Part shown: piece after piece, positions 1-8,777 of the stretch
How positions within the stretch are numbered: the stretch's first letter is position 1
How the letters are laid out: each line of letters starts with the position of its first letter
Source: Hyphomicrobiales bacterium
Lineage (GTDB): Bacteria > Pseudomonadota > Alphaproteobacteria > Rhizobiales > Rhizobiaceae
DNA: 64,000 nt
NCBI GenBank assembly: GCA_900473185.1
Contig: UCKU01000020.1
Location: 62,001 to 126,000 of the forward strand
Reading direction: 5' to 3'
The notes under the pieces: model-generated
The model's input: the letters and a program-made list of their open reading frames with translations, nothing else
The model's database searches: none
What the model was told of the DNA's origin: nothing
Made by a program: the position numbers and the translations under genes

Positions 1-557
1 TTTTCAGCGGAGTAGTGGTTTCGGATATCAGGGTCGTCGTCATTTTCCGGGAAGAAACGCGAAGTCCTTAGAATGACGACGGGCAGCGACATGTTGCGCG
101 CGAAGAGTTCGCAGACGCCTTCGGCAGCGATCTTCGTAACGCCGTAGATATTGCGGGCAACGGGCAGAACATCCTCGGTCACCCAGGCGGCCGGTTCGCC
201 TGCGGCTGGGCGCAGGGCTGCTCCGAAAGCGCTAGTGGTGCTGGTGAAGACGAAGCTTGTTACGCCAACGACGACTGCCTGTTCGAGAAGGTTCATCGTG
301 CCCGTGACGTTGGTATCGATGAAATCCTTGTTGGTGTGTGTTCCGACATGTGGCTTATGCAGCGTGGCGGCGTGGATAATGGCGGTGATGCCTGTCATCG
401 CGCGGCGGATGAAATCGGGATCGGTGATCGATCCGGTCATATCGGTAAAAGGCGAGGGTTTGATATCGATGCCGCGCACACGACGGCCTTGATCCCTCAG
501 CGTCCGCATCAGCGCTTCGCCGAGATGGCCGGTGCTTCCCGTCACCAGTATCGTCAT
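1..557 (-). CDS. NAD-dependent epimerase/dehydratase (partial, C-terminus beyond window)
   Basis: The first ~185 codons read on the minus strand without a stop to the window edge, so the gene is cut. The N-terminus shows a Rossmann dinucleotide motif (GSTGHLGEAL) and, near residue 147, the short-chain dehydrogenase catalytic pair in YGVTK. This places it in the extended SDR family acting on nucleotide sugars or related substrates; the substrate cannot be told. The start at 557 is chosen because a GGAG Shine-Dalgarno lies about 7 bases upstream. It follows the XRE regulator gene on the same strand after a 96-base gap that contains a perfect 13-base palindrome, so it is the likely regulatory target. 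Confidence 0.85.
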   Translation of the reverse strand, partial: MTILVTGSTGHLGEALMRTLRDQGRRVRGIDIKPSPFTDMTGSITDPDFIRRAMTGITAIIHAATLHKPHVGTHTNKDFIDTNVTGTMNLLEQAVVVGVTSFVFTSTTSAFGAALRPAAGEPAAWVTEDVLPVARNIYGVTKIAAEGVCELFARNMSLPVVILRTSRFFPENDDDPDIRNHYSAE

Positions 558-615
558 TCTGCGTCTCCAGACAGTTGGTGACGGACGCTAACAAAGGCCG
601 CTTCGCCGGGACAAC

Positions 616-628
616 GCATAATTTATGC
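616..628. promoter_or_regulatory. 13-bp palindrome, candidate operator upstream of the epimerase
   Basis: GCATAA-T-TTATGC is a perfect odd-centred inverted repeat. It lies 58 bases upstream of the epimerase start and just past the end of the XRE regulator gene. Position and AT-rich symmetry fit an operator for that regulator; binding is inferred only. Confidence 0.4.
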
Positions 629-653
629 AGCAGGATACAGGAATTCTGCAGGC

Positions 654-1187
654 TCAGCCGAGTGTCGTAACCAGCCGTGCGGCGCTGCCGTCGGCCAGGA
701 AGATGCGCTCCCAGAGCACACGCCCGGCGGCAATAGGCAGGTGTGGATTTCCGTTGGCGCCTGTCTCCAGTGTCAGCGAATTCATTTGGCCCTCATGCCA
801 GCCTAGGCCGGCGAGTTCGCCCTCCGTCTTCACGATCTCCTGCGACGCATAGGAAAACAGAGGCCTGTCCAGAAAATCGGAAAGCGGCAGGCGCCATTCG
901 CTCTGCCGTGCACCGGACGCTGCAAGAAGCCGGTGGGTGCGGTCGCAGATGAGATGAACCCTGCTCCGGGAATGTTCGACCAGCCGTTTCAATGCGGCAT
1001 CGGCGGAGGATGATGGGGACGCGAAGATGCTTTCCAGCCGCCTTGCCTGAGCGACGGTGACTGGCAGGATGCCGCGCTCCCAGCGGGAGACGGTCGCCTG
1101 GTTGACGGCGAGCAATTCCGCCAGATGCTCCTGCTTCATATTGCGCAGCTGGCGCATGCGACGGATGGCAGATCCCGATATTGGCAT
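654..1187 (-). CDS. XRE-family helix-turn-helix transcriptional regulator
   Basis: A 177-residue predicted DNA-binding protein. Residues about 5-60 form an XRE/Cro-type HTH with the recognition segment AVNQATVSRWERG. The remaining ~115 residues resemble no domain I recognise with certainty and may sense a ligand. The start at 1187 is preferred over an in-frame start at 1235 because GGGGAGGAACC stands directly before it and the HTH then begins at the usual distance. The gene lies upstream of and co-directional with the cut epimerase gene, which suggests that gene is its target. Confidence 0.85.
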   Translation of the reverse strand: MPISGSAIRRMRQLRNMKQEHLAELLAVNQATVSRWERGILPVTVAQARRLESIFASPSSSADAALKRLVEHSRSRVHLICDRTHRLLAASGARQSEWRLPLSDFLDRPLFSYASQEIVKTEGELAGLGWHEGQMNSLTLETGANGNPHLPIAAGRVLWERIFLADGSAARLVTTLG

Positions 1188-1236
1188 GGTTCCTCCCCGC
1201 CTTTTATCATAGAGCCGCGACGATTGCCGCCGCAAG

Positions 1237-1569
1237 TTAGTGGGAAGGACTGTCGAGGTCGCTCTTCAGCCGGTCGAGAATGGACAATGCGTGGCCGGCA
1301 TAGGCGCTGATCCAGCGGTCGTGAATCTGCTTGATCGGCAGGCTGTTCAGATGGTTCCAGCGCTCCCGGCCTTCCTTCCTGGCAATCACCAGATCGGCTT
1401 CCTCCAGCACCTTCAGATGCTGCATGACAGTGCAGCGGTCCATCTCAGGAAATGCTTCGCAGAGTGCGCCTGTCGTGCGCGGTTCTTCCTTCAGAAGGTC
1501 GAGAATATCGCGGCGGCGGCGATGCGCCAGCGCCTTGAAAATGGGGTCATCATTCGATTCGCTTGACAT
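1237..1569 (-). CDS. ArsR-family winged-helix transcriptional regulator
   Basis: A 110-residue protein with an ArsR/SmtB-type winged helix: DPIFKALAHRRRRDILDLL at the start, then a recognition helix around MDRCTVMQHLKVLEEADLV. No cysteine-rich metal site is visible, so it belongs to the non-metal ArsR group often paired with SRPBCC (AHSA1) proteins, as here with the divergent gene. The start codon lies inside a palindrome and no Shine-Dalgarno precedes it, so translation may be leaderless or weak. Autorepression by this protein and control of the divergent pair is the natural inference. Confidence 0.88.
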   Translation of the reverse strand: MSSESNDDPIFKALAHRRRRDILDLLKEEPRTTGALCEAFPEMDRCTVMQHLKVLEEADLVIARKEGRERWNHLNSLPIKQIHDRWISAYAGHALSILDRLKSDLDSPSH

Positions 1570-1589
1570 GTTATGTTTTTATAACATAA
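1568..1589. promoter_or_regulatory. Overlapping AT-rich palindromes, candidate ArsR operator
   Basis: Two overlapping perfect inverted repeats share this segment: ATGTTAT-N6-ATAACAT (1568-1587) and TTATGTT-N5-AACATAA (1571-1589). They overlap the arsR start codon and lie 37 bases before the divergent SRPBCC gene. This is the expected place and form for an ArsR-family dimer site controlling both directions. Confidence 0.6.
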
Positions 1590-1625
1590 TTGAGCCAGAT
1601 ACAACGGAGAAGAGGAGGAAGTCGC

Positions 1626-2108
1626 ATGTCCCTCAATATTCGCGTCTCGGGCCGCATCGGCTGCCCGGTGGCTGATGTCTTCGATGCGGTCGTCAATCCG
1701 AAGAAACTGTCGGGTTATTTCACCACGGTGGGCGGCGCCAGCGCGCCGCTGGTGCAGGGCACGACGGTGACCTGGTGGAAAGATGTGCCGGTCGAGGTGG
1801 TCGAGCTCGTGCCTGACAGCAGGATCGTGCTGCGCTGGGATGGCGCAACGGACGAGGAGAAGAAGCCTTACAAAACCCTCGTAGAGATGAATTTCAAACC
1901 GCTTGATGATGGTGGCACCATGGTGACCATCGCCGAGGATGGCTGGCGTGAGGATGAGCCGGGGCGCCGCGGAACCTACCAGAATCTTGAAGGCTGGACG
2001 CAGATGTTCTGCTGCATGAAAGCCTTCGTCGAATACGGCATCAATCTGCGCGAAGGCATGTTCCTCAGCGAGATGCGGGGTGAGCAGGCCAAAGCGCAGG
2101 AAGGTTGA
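1626..2108 (+). CDS. SRPBCC (AHSA1-like) domain protein
   Basis: A 160-residue START/Bet v1-fold protein of the AHSA1 type. It opens with the typical strand and helix RIGCPVADVFDAVVNPKKLS, and later carries the usual TPxG-free beta sheet with IVLRWDG and a C-terminal helix around QNLEGWTQMFCCMKAFVEYG. Such proteins bind hydrophobic ligands or act in stress responses; the ligand here is unknown. The start at 1626 is set by a strong GGAGGAAG site. The gene is divergent from arsR and is followed by a VOC gene 11 bases downstream, giving a regulator plus two-gene operon. Confidence 0.85.
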   Translation: MSLNIRVSGRIGCPVADVFDAVVNPKKLSGYFTTVGGASAPLVQGTTVTWWKDVPVEVVELVPDSRIVLRWDGATDEEKKPYKTLVEMNFKPLDDGGTMVTIAEDGWREDEPGRRGTYQNLEGWTQMFCCMKAFVEYGINLREGMFLSEMRGEQAKAQEG

Positions 2109-2119
2109 GGGGAAGCGTC

Positions 2120-2476
2120 ATGAACGATCTGATCTATGGCGGCGGTGACGTCGCGATGAAGGTTCCGCCGCATCAGTATGAAGCCACCGTTTCCTTCTAT
2201 CGCGACATCATGAAGCTGAAAGAAATCGAAGGGGACGATATCTCCTTCGAGCTTGGGCCGATCCGGCTTTGGATCGACCGGGTGGCGACCATGAGCCAGG
2301 CCGAGCTCTGGCTGGAATTCATGACGCCGGATTTCGACCGTGCTGCGGAGTATCTGGAGAAGGCCGGTGTTCCGCGCTGCGATCCCATCGAGCCACTGCC
2401 ACCCAATCTTCGCGGTGGCTGGATCCTCAACCCAACTGGCATCGTACATCTGGTACGGGAGACCAGCCGCAATTAG
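2120..2476 (+). CDS. VOC (glyoxalase/bleomycin-resistance) family protein
   Basis: A 118-residue single-unit VOC protein. It has the family pattern of a strand, a helix with ATVSFYRDIMKLKE, and paired beta strands ending in GGWILNPTGIVHLV, where a distal histidine or glutamate would normally bind metal. The substrate is unknown. A GAGGGGAAG ribosome site precedes the start, overlapping the stop of the SRPBCC gene, so the two are translated as an operon under the divergent ArsR regulator. Confidence 0.8.
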   Translation: MNDLIYGGGDVAMKVPPHQYEATVSFYRDIMKLKEIEGDDISFELGPIRLWIDRVATMSQAELWLEFMTPDFDRAAEYLEKAGVPRCDPIEPLPPNLRGGWILNPTGIVHLVRETSRN

Positions 2477-2515
2477 CGGCGATCCAGCTGAACCGGTGTC
2501 GAGCAGGCAGAAGAT

Positions 2516-2544
2516 CATATAGCCGCCGATGAGGCGGCTATATG
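2516..2544. terminator. Perfect 12-bp hairpin downstream of the VOC gene
   Basis: CATATAGCCGCC and GGCGGCTATATG form a perfect 12-base stem with a five-base loop, 39 bases after the VOC stop. No T-run follows, so it may be a transcript-stabilising hairpin rather than a classical intrinsic terminator. The next 175 bases up to gnd hold no gene that I can see. Confidence 0.5.
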
Positions 2545-2719
2545 TCTGTTGGAGGCTTGGAATTACGCCCCAAAGACGGCAGATTGCTGAGTGCGGAAGG
2601 CATAGCCCTGCGCAAGGTGCAATAGATGCACTCGCTTTCGTGACAGAGACTTCGCTTGCCTGTCACGATGCGGGTGTTAGTTTCCGGAATCATATCGATT
2701 AAATCCCAGGAGATTTCAG

Positions 2720-3745
2720 ATGCAGCTTGGCATGGTAGGTTTGGGCCGTATGGGCAATTACATGGTCCAGCGCTTGATGCGGGGCGGCCACGAATGCGTG
2801 GTCTATGACGCCAAGCCGGAAAGCGTCGCTGAGCTCGTTGGTCTCGGGGCCGACGGCAGTGGCTCGCTCGAAGAATTCGTCTCGAAGCTCGCGCGCCCGC
2901 GCGCCGTCTGGCTGATGCTGCCGGCTGCGATCACCGACAAGGTCATCGCCTCGATCGTTCCGCTGCTGCATGACGGCGATATCCTGATCGACGGCGGCAA
3001 CTCCTATTATCACGATGACATTCGTCGTGGCGCGGAACTCATCACCAAGGGCATTCACTATGTCGACGTCGGCACCAGCGGCGGCGTCTTCGGCCTCGAA
3101 CGCGGCTATTGCCTGATGATTGGCGGCGAGAAGGGTATCGTGCAGCATCTGTCGCCGATCTTCGCAACGCTGGCACCAGGCAACGGCACCGCGGAAGCCT
3201 CGCCGAACCGCACGCCGGAGGCTGCGGCTCTCAGCACCGCCGAGCAGGGTTTCCTGCATTGCGGCCCGCATGGTGCCGGCCACTTCGTGAAGATGGTTCA
3301 TAACGGCATCGAATATGGTCTGATGGCCGCCTATGCCGAAGGCCTCAACATCCTGAAGCACGCCAATGTCGGCGCCCTGACGCACGAGGCCGATGCCGAG
3401 ACGGCGCCGCTTTCCCATCCGGAATATTACCAGTACGATTTCAACCTGCCGGAAATTTCCGAAGTCTGGCGCCGCGGAAGCGTCATCACCTCCTGGCTGC
3501 TCGACCTGACGGCCGATGCGCTGCACAAGGACCCGGCCCTTACCCAATATGCAGGTCGTGTTTCTGACTCCGGCGAAGGCCGCTGGACGATCATGGCCGC
3601 CATCGACGAAAGCGTGCCGACCCCGGTGCTCAGCGCCGCACTGCACGGCCGTTTCTCCTCGCGCGACCAGGACGAGTTCGCCAACAAGGTGCTTTCGGCC
3701 ATGCGCGCCGGCTTTGGCGGCCATGCCGAGAAGCCGCACAAGTAA
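2720..3745 (+). CDS. gnd: 6-phosphogluconate dehydrogenase, decarboxylating (short form)
   Basis: This 341-residue enzyme oxidatively decarboxylates 6-phosphogluconate to ribulose 5-phosphate in the pentose phosphate pathway. The Rossmann motif GLGRMGNYMVQRL starts at residue 7, the substrate loop DGGNSYYHDD and DVGTSGGVFG are present, and the catalytic HFVKMVHNGIEYG lies near residue 190. At ~340 residues it belongs to the short class, shorter than the ~470-residue E. coli type and often NAD-linked; cofactor choice is inferred. AGGAGA precedes the start. It stands alone between two hairpins, so it is probably monocistronic. Confidence 0.93.
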   Translation: MQLGMVGLGRMGNYMVQRLMRGGHECVVYDAKPESVAELVGLGADGSGSLEEFVSKLARPRAVWLMLPAAITDKVIASIVPLLHDGDILIDGGNSYYHDDIRRGAELITKGIHYVDVGTSGGVFGLERGYCLMIGGEKGIVQHLSPIFATLAPGNGTAEASPNRTPEAAALSTAEQGFLHCGPHGAGHFVKMVHNGIEYGLMAAYAEGLNILKHANVGALTHEADAETAPLSHPEYYQYDFNLPEISEVWRRGSVITSWLLDLTADALHKDPALTQYAGRVSDSGEGRWTIMAAIDESVPTPVLSAALHGRFSSRDQDEFANKVLSAMRAGFGGHAEKPHK

Positions 3746-3767
3746 TCTAACCGTATTGTTTTATGTC

Positions 3768-3801
3768 AGCCGCCGGTCCGCGAGGTCCGGCGGCTTTCTT
3801 T
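3768..3801 (+). terminator. Intrinsic terminator after gnd
   Basis: AGCCGCCGG pairs with CCGGCGGCT across a ten-base loop and is followed by TTCTTT. It lies 23 bases after the gnd stop. Confidence 0.85.
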
Positions 3802-3892
3802 AGGTCGTCACTGCAGCCTAGACCGTTTGTTCGTCTGGCTTTTCCGCTGCAGCACTTGCATAAATGCCTGACGTGTAAAACCGGAGGCGGGC

Positions 3893-5968
3893 ATGCGGCG
3901 AATTTCTGCGATCGGCATCTACGGCATCATGATGCTGCTTTCTCTCTTCAGCGCCGTTTCCGCACAGACGACGCCGGCAGCTTCCGCTGACGTTGCGCCA
4001 CCGCCTGCCCAGGTGCGGCAGATGATGGAGCTGATGCAGACGCCGGAGGTCAAGCAATGGATGGCGACGCAGATGGCGGCGCCGGCAGCTTCTGACGGCA
4101 ATGACCAGGAAATGTCGATACTGTCCGACCGCCTTCAGCACGCCCGCCGACACATCGCCATGGTGTCTGGTGCGGCCATGACGCTGCCATCCGAAATCGC
4201 GCGGGCTTCATCGCTTTTTCTTGGCGAATTGAGAGCGGCCGGTCCACTTCGCATGGCGGCGCAGTTTCTCGCCATCCTCGTCACCGGATTCATCGTCGAA
4301 ATCCTGGTGCGGAGGGCCGTGCGTGAAAGGCGGGAGCGAGCAGCGCAGATGACCGGCACGCGGCTGGCCGCGCGCGTTATTCCCGCCATCGTCTTCGGTC
4401 TCGCAACGGGGCTTGCGTTGGTCAGCTTCAACTGGCCGCCGGTCAGCCAGAATATCGCGATCGCCATCGCCATCGCTGTCGTCGTGCAGCGTTTCGCCGT
4501 TTCCATCGGTGGTGTCATCGTCGATCTCGTCACCCTGCCGCGCGGCGAGGGCGAGACCGTTGCGGTTGACCCGGCCGTCGCGCAATTCTGGTTTCGGCGC
4601 TGCACGCTATTCGTCATCTATTTCGTTTTCGGCTGGGTCGTTCTCCAAGCGATGGAGCCGCTGGGCTATTCGATGGCCACCCGATATCTGGTCGGCTATG
4701 TGCTGGGCATCGGTCTTTTCCTGATCGCGACCGAAGCAGTCTGGTCACGACCGGGAAATGAAACGCGGCGCAGCCATGCCGTCACCTGGCTGCTGACCCT
4801 TTATTTCGTACTGCTCTGGGGCATTTGGGTCTTGAGCTTCGATTGGCTCCTCTGGGTCTTGATCTATCTCCTGCTGCTGCCGCGAGTGCTCGCCGTATCG
4901 ACGCTGGCCGTCAAATCCTTCCACCATGCCGAAGCGGGCTTCCTTGCCCAGCGGCGCATTGCGACCGTGTTGCTTGATCGCGGTGTCAGGGCTCTGATCA
5001 TCGCCTTTGCGGCGATCTGGCTCGGGCGCATGCTCGGCGTCGAAACTGCTATGATGATGACGTCGAACGAAACGATGATCGACCGGGTGGTGCGCGGCAT
5101 CATCGGCGGCATCGTCATCCTGCTTGCGGCGGACCTGCTCTGGCATCTCGTCAAGGCCTATATCGACGGCAAGCTACTGGATTCTCCTGTCGATGGCCCG
5201 ATCGGCGACGAGGAGAAAGTCAAGCGCGCCCGTCTGCAGACGTTGCTGCCGATCTTCCGCAACATCATCGCGGTCGTTATTGCCCTGATCGCGGCCCTTA
5301 TGGTGCTCTCGGGCGTCGGTATCGAAATCGGGCCGCTGATTGCCGGCGCCGGTGTCGTCGGCGTTGCGGTTGGCTTCGGCGCGCAGACCATCGTCAAGGA
5401 TGTCATCAGCGGCATGTTCTATTTGTGGGACGATGCCTTCCGCGTCGGCGAATATATCGAAAGCGGCAGCCACAAGGGCGTGGTCGAAGCCTTCAGCCTG
5501 CGTTCCGTTAAACTCCGCCATCACCGCGGGCCGCTGACAACAGTGCCGTTCGGCGAGCTTGGGGCTGTCAAAAACCTCAACCGCGATTGGACGATCGACA
5601 AGATCAGCCTGAACGTGACCTACGACACCGACCTCGTGAAGACGAAGAAGATCATCAAGCAGATCGGCCAGCAGCTTCTCGAAAACCCCGAATGGGGTCC
5701 GAATATCATCGAAACGCTGAAGATGAAGGGTGTGGAGCAGTTCGGCGAATTCGCAATCGAGCTCCGTCTTTCTATGATGACCAAACCCGGCGAGCAGTTC
5801 GTCATCCGCCGCAATGCACTGGCGATGATCCGCAATGCCTTCAAGGAGAACGGCATCGAATTCGCCGTTCCGACCGTGCAGGTTTCGGGCGAGCGCGAGA
5901 TTGAGGCGAATGTTGCCGCAGCGCGTTACGCGGCTCAAGCCCGTGCCGGGGGTGAGCCGGCGGCCTGA
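3893..5968 (+). CDS. Large MscS-family mechanosensitive channel
   Basis: A 691-residue inner-membrane protein. A signal peptide (residues 1-24, ending VSAQ) is followed by a ~100-residue periplasmic segment and about ten hydrophobic helices. The MscS core lies at ~460-640: the pore helix GVVGVAVGFGAQTIVKDVIS with Gly/Ala packing, then the beta domain DDAFRVGEYIESGS and VPFGELGAVKNL. The architecture matches the enlarged MscS channels (YbdG/MscK-like) that release solutes on hypo-osmotic shock. GGAGGCGGG precedes the start. It sits alone, 202 bases before lpiA. Confidence 0.88.
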   Translation: MRRISAIGIYGIMMLLSLFSAVSAQTTPAASADVAPPPAQVRQMMELMQTPEVKQWMATQMAAPAASDGNDQEMSILSDRLQHARRHIAMVSGAAMTLPSEIARASSLFLGELRAAGPLRMAAQFLAILVTGFIVEILVRRAVRERRERAAQMTGTRLAARVIPAIVFGLATGLALVSFNWPPVSQNIAIAIAIAVVVQRFAVSIGGVIVDLVTLPRGEGETVAVDPAVAQFWFRRCTLFVIYFVFGWVVLQAMEPLGYSMATRYLVGYVLGIGLFLIATEAVWSRPGNETRRSHAVTWLLTLYFVLLWGIWVLSFDWLLWVLIYLLLLPRVLAVSTLAVKSFHHAEAGFLAQRRIATVLLDRGVRALIIAFAAIWLGRMLGVETAMMMTSNETMIDRVVRGIIGGIVILLAADLLWHLVKAYIDGKLLDSPVDGPIGDEEKVKRARLQTLLPIFRNIIAVVIALIAALMVLSGVGIEIGPLIAGAGVVGVAVGFGAQTIVKDVISGMFYLWDDAFRVGEYIESGSHKGVVEAFSLRSVKLRHHRGPLTTVPFGELGAVKNLNRDWTIDKISLNVTYDTDLVKTKKIIKQIGQQLLENPEWGPNIIETLKMKGVEQFGEFAIELRLSMMTKPGEQFVIRRNALAMIRNAFKENGIEFAVPTVQVSGEREIEANVAAARYAAQARAGGEPAA

Positions 5969-6170
5969 TCTTCAAATGCAAGGCGAAGCTTACGAAATTG
6001 CAATGCGATCAAGCCTGTGCACTGCGCAAATTTGCCCCAATTGAGGATGAAGGAGGCGGCAAGTGCGCGGGTGTGGGTAGCCGCAACATGGTTCATAGAG
6101 CTTGCATGTTGCCTATGTTACGTCTCTCAAAAGAGATTCCCGCCAGATTGGCAATTGCAGCAGGTACGAG

Positions 6171-8777
6171 ATGTCGGGTCACGGCAAGTTGGAAGAGAAT
6201 TCAGAGACGGAAGAGGGCTTTTCCTTTGGCGCAGTTCTCCGGCGCTACCGCACGCCGCTGACGGCTCTTGCGACCCTCCTCATTTTTTGCCTTGTCGGCT
6301 ACGCGATTATGCAGCTGACAGATGAAGTGCGCTATGACGACGTCGTGGAAGCCTTGGCGGAAACCCGGCTGAGTTCGATCCTGCTCGCCCTGTTCTTTAC
6401 CGCACTGAGCTTTCTGGCACTCGTCTTCTACGATCTCAACGCCATCGACTATATCGGCAAGCGGCTGCCTTTTCCGCATGTTGCGCTTACGGCCTTCAGT
6501 GCCTATGCGGTCGGTAACACCGCTGGTTTCGGAGCGCTTTCGGGTGGAGCGATCCGTTACCGCGCCTATACGCGGCTTGGGCTTTCTCCTGAAGATATCG
6601 GCCGCGTCATCGCCTTCGTGACGCTGTCCTTCGGCCTCGGCCTTGCTGCCGTGTCGGCGATCGCGCTTCTCATCATCGCCGATGAGATCGCGCCGCTGAT
6701 CAGTGTCAGCAGCCTGTGGCTTCGTATCATCGCGGCTATCATCCTGGCGATTCTCGGCTCTCTCATGGTGCTCGGCCGCGAGGGCCGGGTGATCGAAATC
6801 GGGTCGGTTGCGCTTCGCCTGCCGGATTCGCGCACCTGGTCGCGTCAGTTCCTGGTGACCGCCTTCGATATCGCAGCCTCCGCCACGGTGCTTTACGTGC
6901 TCCTGCCGCAGACGGCGATCGGCTGGCCGGTGTTCCTGGCGGTTTATGCGATTGCCGTCGGGCTTGGTGTGCTGAGCCATGTGCCGGCGGGCCTCGGCGT
7001 TTTTGAGACCGTCATCATCGCTTCGCTCGGCAGCGCAGTGAATATTGATGCGGTTCTCGGCTCACTGGTTCTCTATCGCCTAATCTATCACGTCTTGCCG
7101 CTGCTGATCGCCATCCTCGCGGTTTCGGCTACCGAGCTTCGTCGCTTCGTGGATCATCCGGCTGCTTCCAGCGTGCGGCGCATCGGCGGGCGGCTGATGC
7201 CGCAGCTTCTTTCGGCGCTGGCGTTGCTCCTGGGCGTCATGCTGATCTTTTCGAGCGTGACGCCGACGCCCGATCAGAATCTCGAATTCCTCTCCAATTA
7301 TCTGCCGCTGCCGATGGTGGAAGGCGCGCATTTCCTCTCCAGTCTGCTCGGCCTTGCACTTGTCGTTGCAGCCCGTGGACTCGGCCAGCGGCTCGATGGT
7401 GCCTGGTGGGTGGCGGTGTTTTCTGCCGTTGCCGCTCTGACGCTCTCGCTGCTGAAGGCGATTGCGCTTGTCGAGGCGGCCTTCCTCGCCTTTCTGGTCT
7501 TCGGTCTGTTCGTCAGCCGCCGGCTCTTTACCCGCCATGCTTCGCTTCTCAACCAGGCGATGACGGCATCCTGGCTGATGGCGATTGCGGTGATCGTCGT
7601 CGGCGCGGTTGTCATCCTGCTCTTCGTCTATCGCGACGTGGAATACAGCAATCAACTCTGGTGGCAGTTTGAATTCGCGGCGGAAGCGCCGCGCGGCCTG
7701 CGTGCCGTACTCGGCATCACCATCATTTCCTCGGCGATCGCCATTTTCAGCCTGTTGCGGCCGGCGACCTTCAAGCCGGAGCCGGCCGATGAGGAGGCGG
7801 TCCGCCGCGCTGTCGAGATCGTCGAGAAACAGGACAGTGCGGACGCCAATCTGGTGCGCATGGGCGACAAGTCCATCATGTTCTCGGAAAAGGGCGATGC
7901 CTTCATCATGTATGGCCGGCAAGGCCGCTCGTGGATCGCGCTGTTTGATCCGATCGGCGACCATCATGCCGTGCAGGAACTGGTCTGGCGCTTCGTGGAA
8001 GCGGCGCGCGCCGCCGGTTGCCGTGCAGTCTTTTACCAGATCTCGCCGGCGCTGCTTTCGCATTGTGCGGACGCGGGCCTGCGCGCCTTCAAGCTCGGCG
8101 AACTTGCAGTGGCTGATCTGCGTACCTTCGAAATGAAGGGCGGCAAATGGGCGAACTTGCGCCAGACCGCAAGCCGCGCCCAGCGTGACGGACTGGAATT
8201 CAGCGTTGTCGAACCCGTCGATATCCCCGGAATCATCGACGACCTCTCGGCCGTTTCCAACGCGTGGCTCGAGCATCACAATGCCAAGGAGAAGGGCTTC
8301 TCGCTCGGCGCCTTCGATCCGGACTATGTGGCGTCGCAGCCGATCGGTGTTCTCAAGAAGGACGGCCGGATCGTTGCTTTTGCCAATATTCTTGTCACCG
8401 CGGCGAAAGAGGAGGGGACGATCGACCTGATGCGCTTCTCGCCTGATGCGCCGAAGGGGTCTATGGACTTCCTGTTCGTGCAGATCATGGAATATCTGCG
8501 CGCCCAGGGTTTTACGCATTTCAACCTCGGCATGGCGCCCCTCTCCGGCATGTCGAAACGCGAGGTGGCGCCCGTTTGGGACCGTATCGGCGGTACCGTC
8601 TTCGAACACGGCGAGCGCTTCTACAACTTCAAGGGGCTTCGCGCCTTCAAATCCAAGTTTCATCCGCACTGGCAACCGCGTTATCTTGCGGTTTCAGGAG
8701 GGGGCAATCCGATGATCGCATTGATGGATGCGACATTTCTGATCGGGGGCGGATTGAAAGGGGTAGTGAGAAAATGA
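6171..8777 (+). CDS. lpiA: Lysyl-phosphatidylglycerol synthase/flippase (MprF type)
   Basis: A bifunctional 868-residue membrane protein that transfers lysine from Lys-tRNA to phosphatidylglycerol and flips the product. Residues ~1-530 contain about 14 membrane helices, including the flippase signature around YRAYTRLGLSPEDIGRV. Residues ~560-850 form the cytoplasmic GNAT-like synthase domain with DKSIMFSEKGDAFIMYGRQG and NLGMAPLSGMSKRE. In Rhizobium tropici the orthologue lpiA is induced at low pH and forms an operon with atvA, the same order as here. The start at 6171 is chosen from conservation of the length before the first helix; an in-frame start exists at 6102. Confidence 0.92.
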   Translation: MSGHGKLEENSETEEGFSFGAVLRRYRTPLTALATLLIFCLVGYAIMQLTDEVRYDDVVEALAETRLSSILLALFFTALSFLALVFYDLNAIDYIGKRLPFPHVALTAFSAYAVGNTAGFGALSGGAIRYRAYTRLGLSPEDIGRVIAFVTLSFGLGLAAVSAIALLIIADEIAPLISVSSLWLRIIAAIILAILGSLMVLGREGRVIEIGSVALRLPDSRTWSRQFLVTAFDIAASATVLYVLLPQTAIGWPVFLAVYAIAVGLGVLSHVPAGLGVFETVIIASLGSAVNIDAVLGSLVLYRLIYHVLPLLIAILAVSATELRRFVDHPAASSVRRIGGRLMPQLLSALALLLGVMLIFSSVTPTPDQNLEFLSNYLPLPMVEGAHFLSSLLGLALVVAARGLGQRLDGAWWVAVFSAVAALTLSLLKAIALVEAAFLAFLVFGLFVSRRLFTRHASLLNQAMTASWLMAIAVIVVGAVVILLFVYRDVEYSNQLWWQFEFAAEAPRGLRAVLGITIISSAIAIFSLLRPATFKPEPADEEAVRRAVEIVEKQDSADANLVRMGDKSIMFSEKGDAFIMYGRQGRSWIALFDPIGDHHAVQELVWRFVEAARAAGCRAVFYQISPALLSHCADAGLRAFKLGELAVADLRTFEMKGGKWANLRQTASRAQRDGLEFSVVEPVDIPGIIDDLSAVSNAWLEHHNAKEKGFSLGAFDPDYVASQPIGVLKKDGRIVAFANILVTAAKEEGTIDLMRFSPDAPKGSMDFLFVQIMEYLRAQGFTHFNLGMAPLSGMSKREVAPVWDRIGGTVFEHGERFYNFKGLRAFKSKFHPHWQPRYLAVSGGGNPMIALMDATFLIGGGLKGVVRK

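Noticed and set aside
7080..8675. 531-codon minus-strand frame
   Set aside because: Antisense of the lpiA synthase domain, rich in Arg, Glu and Asp, with no family motif.
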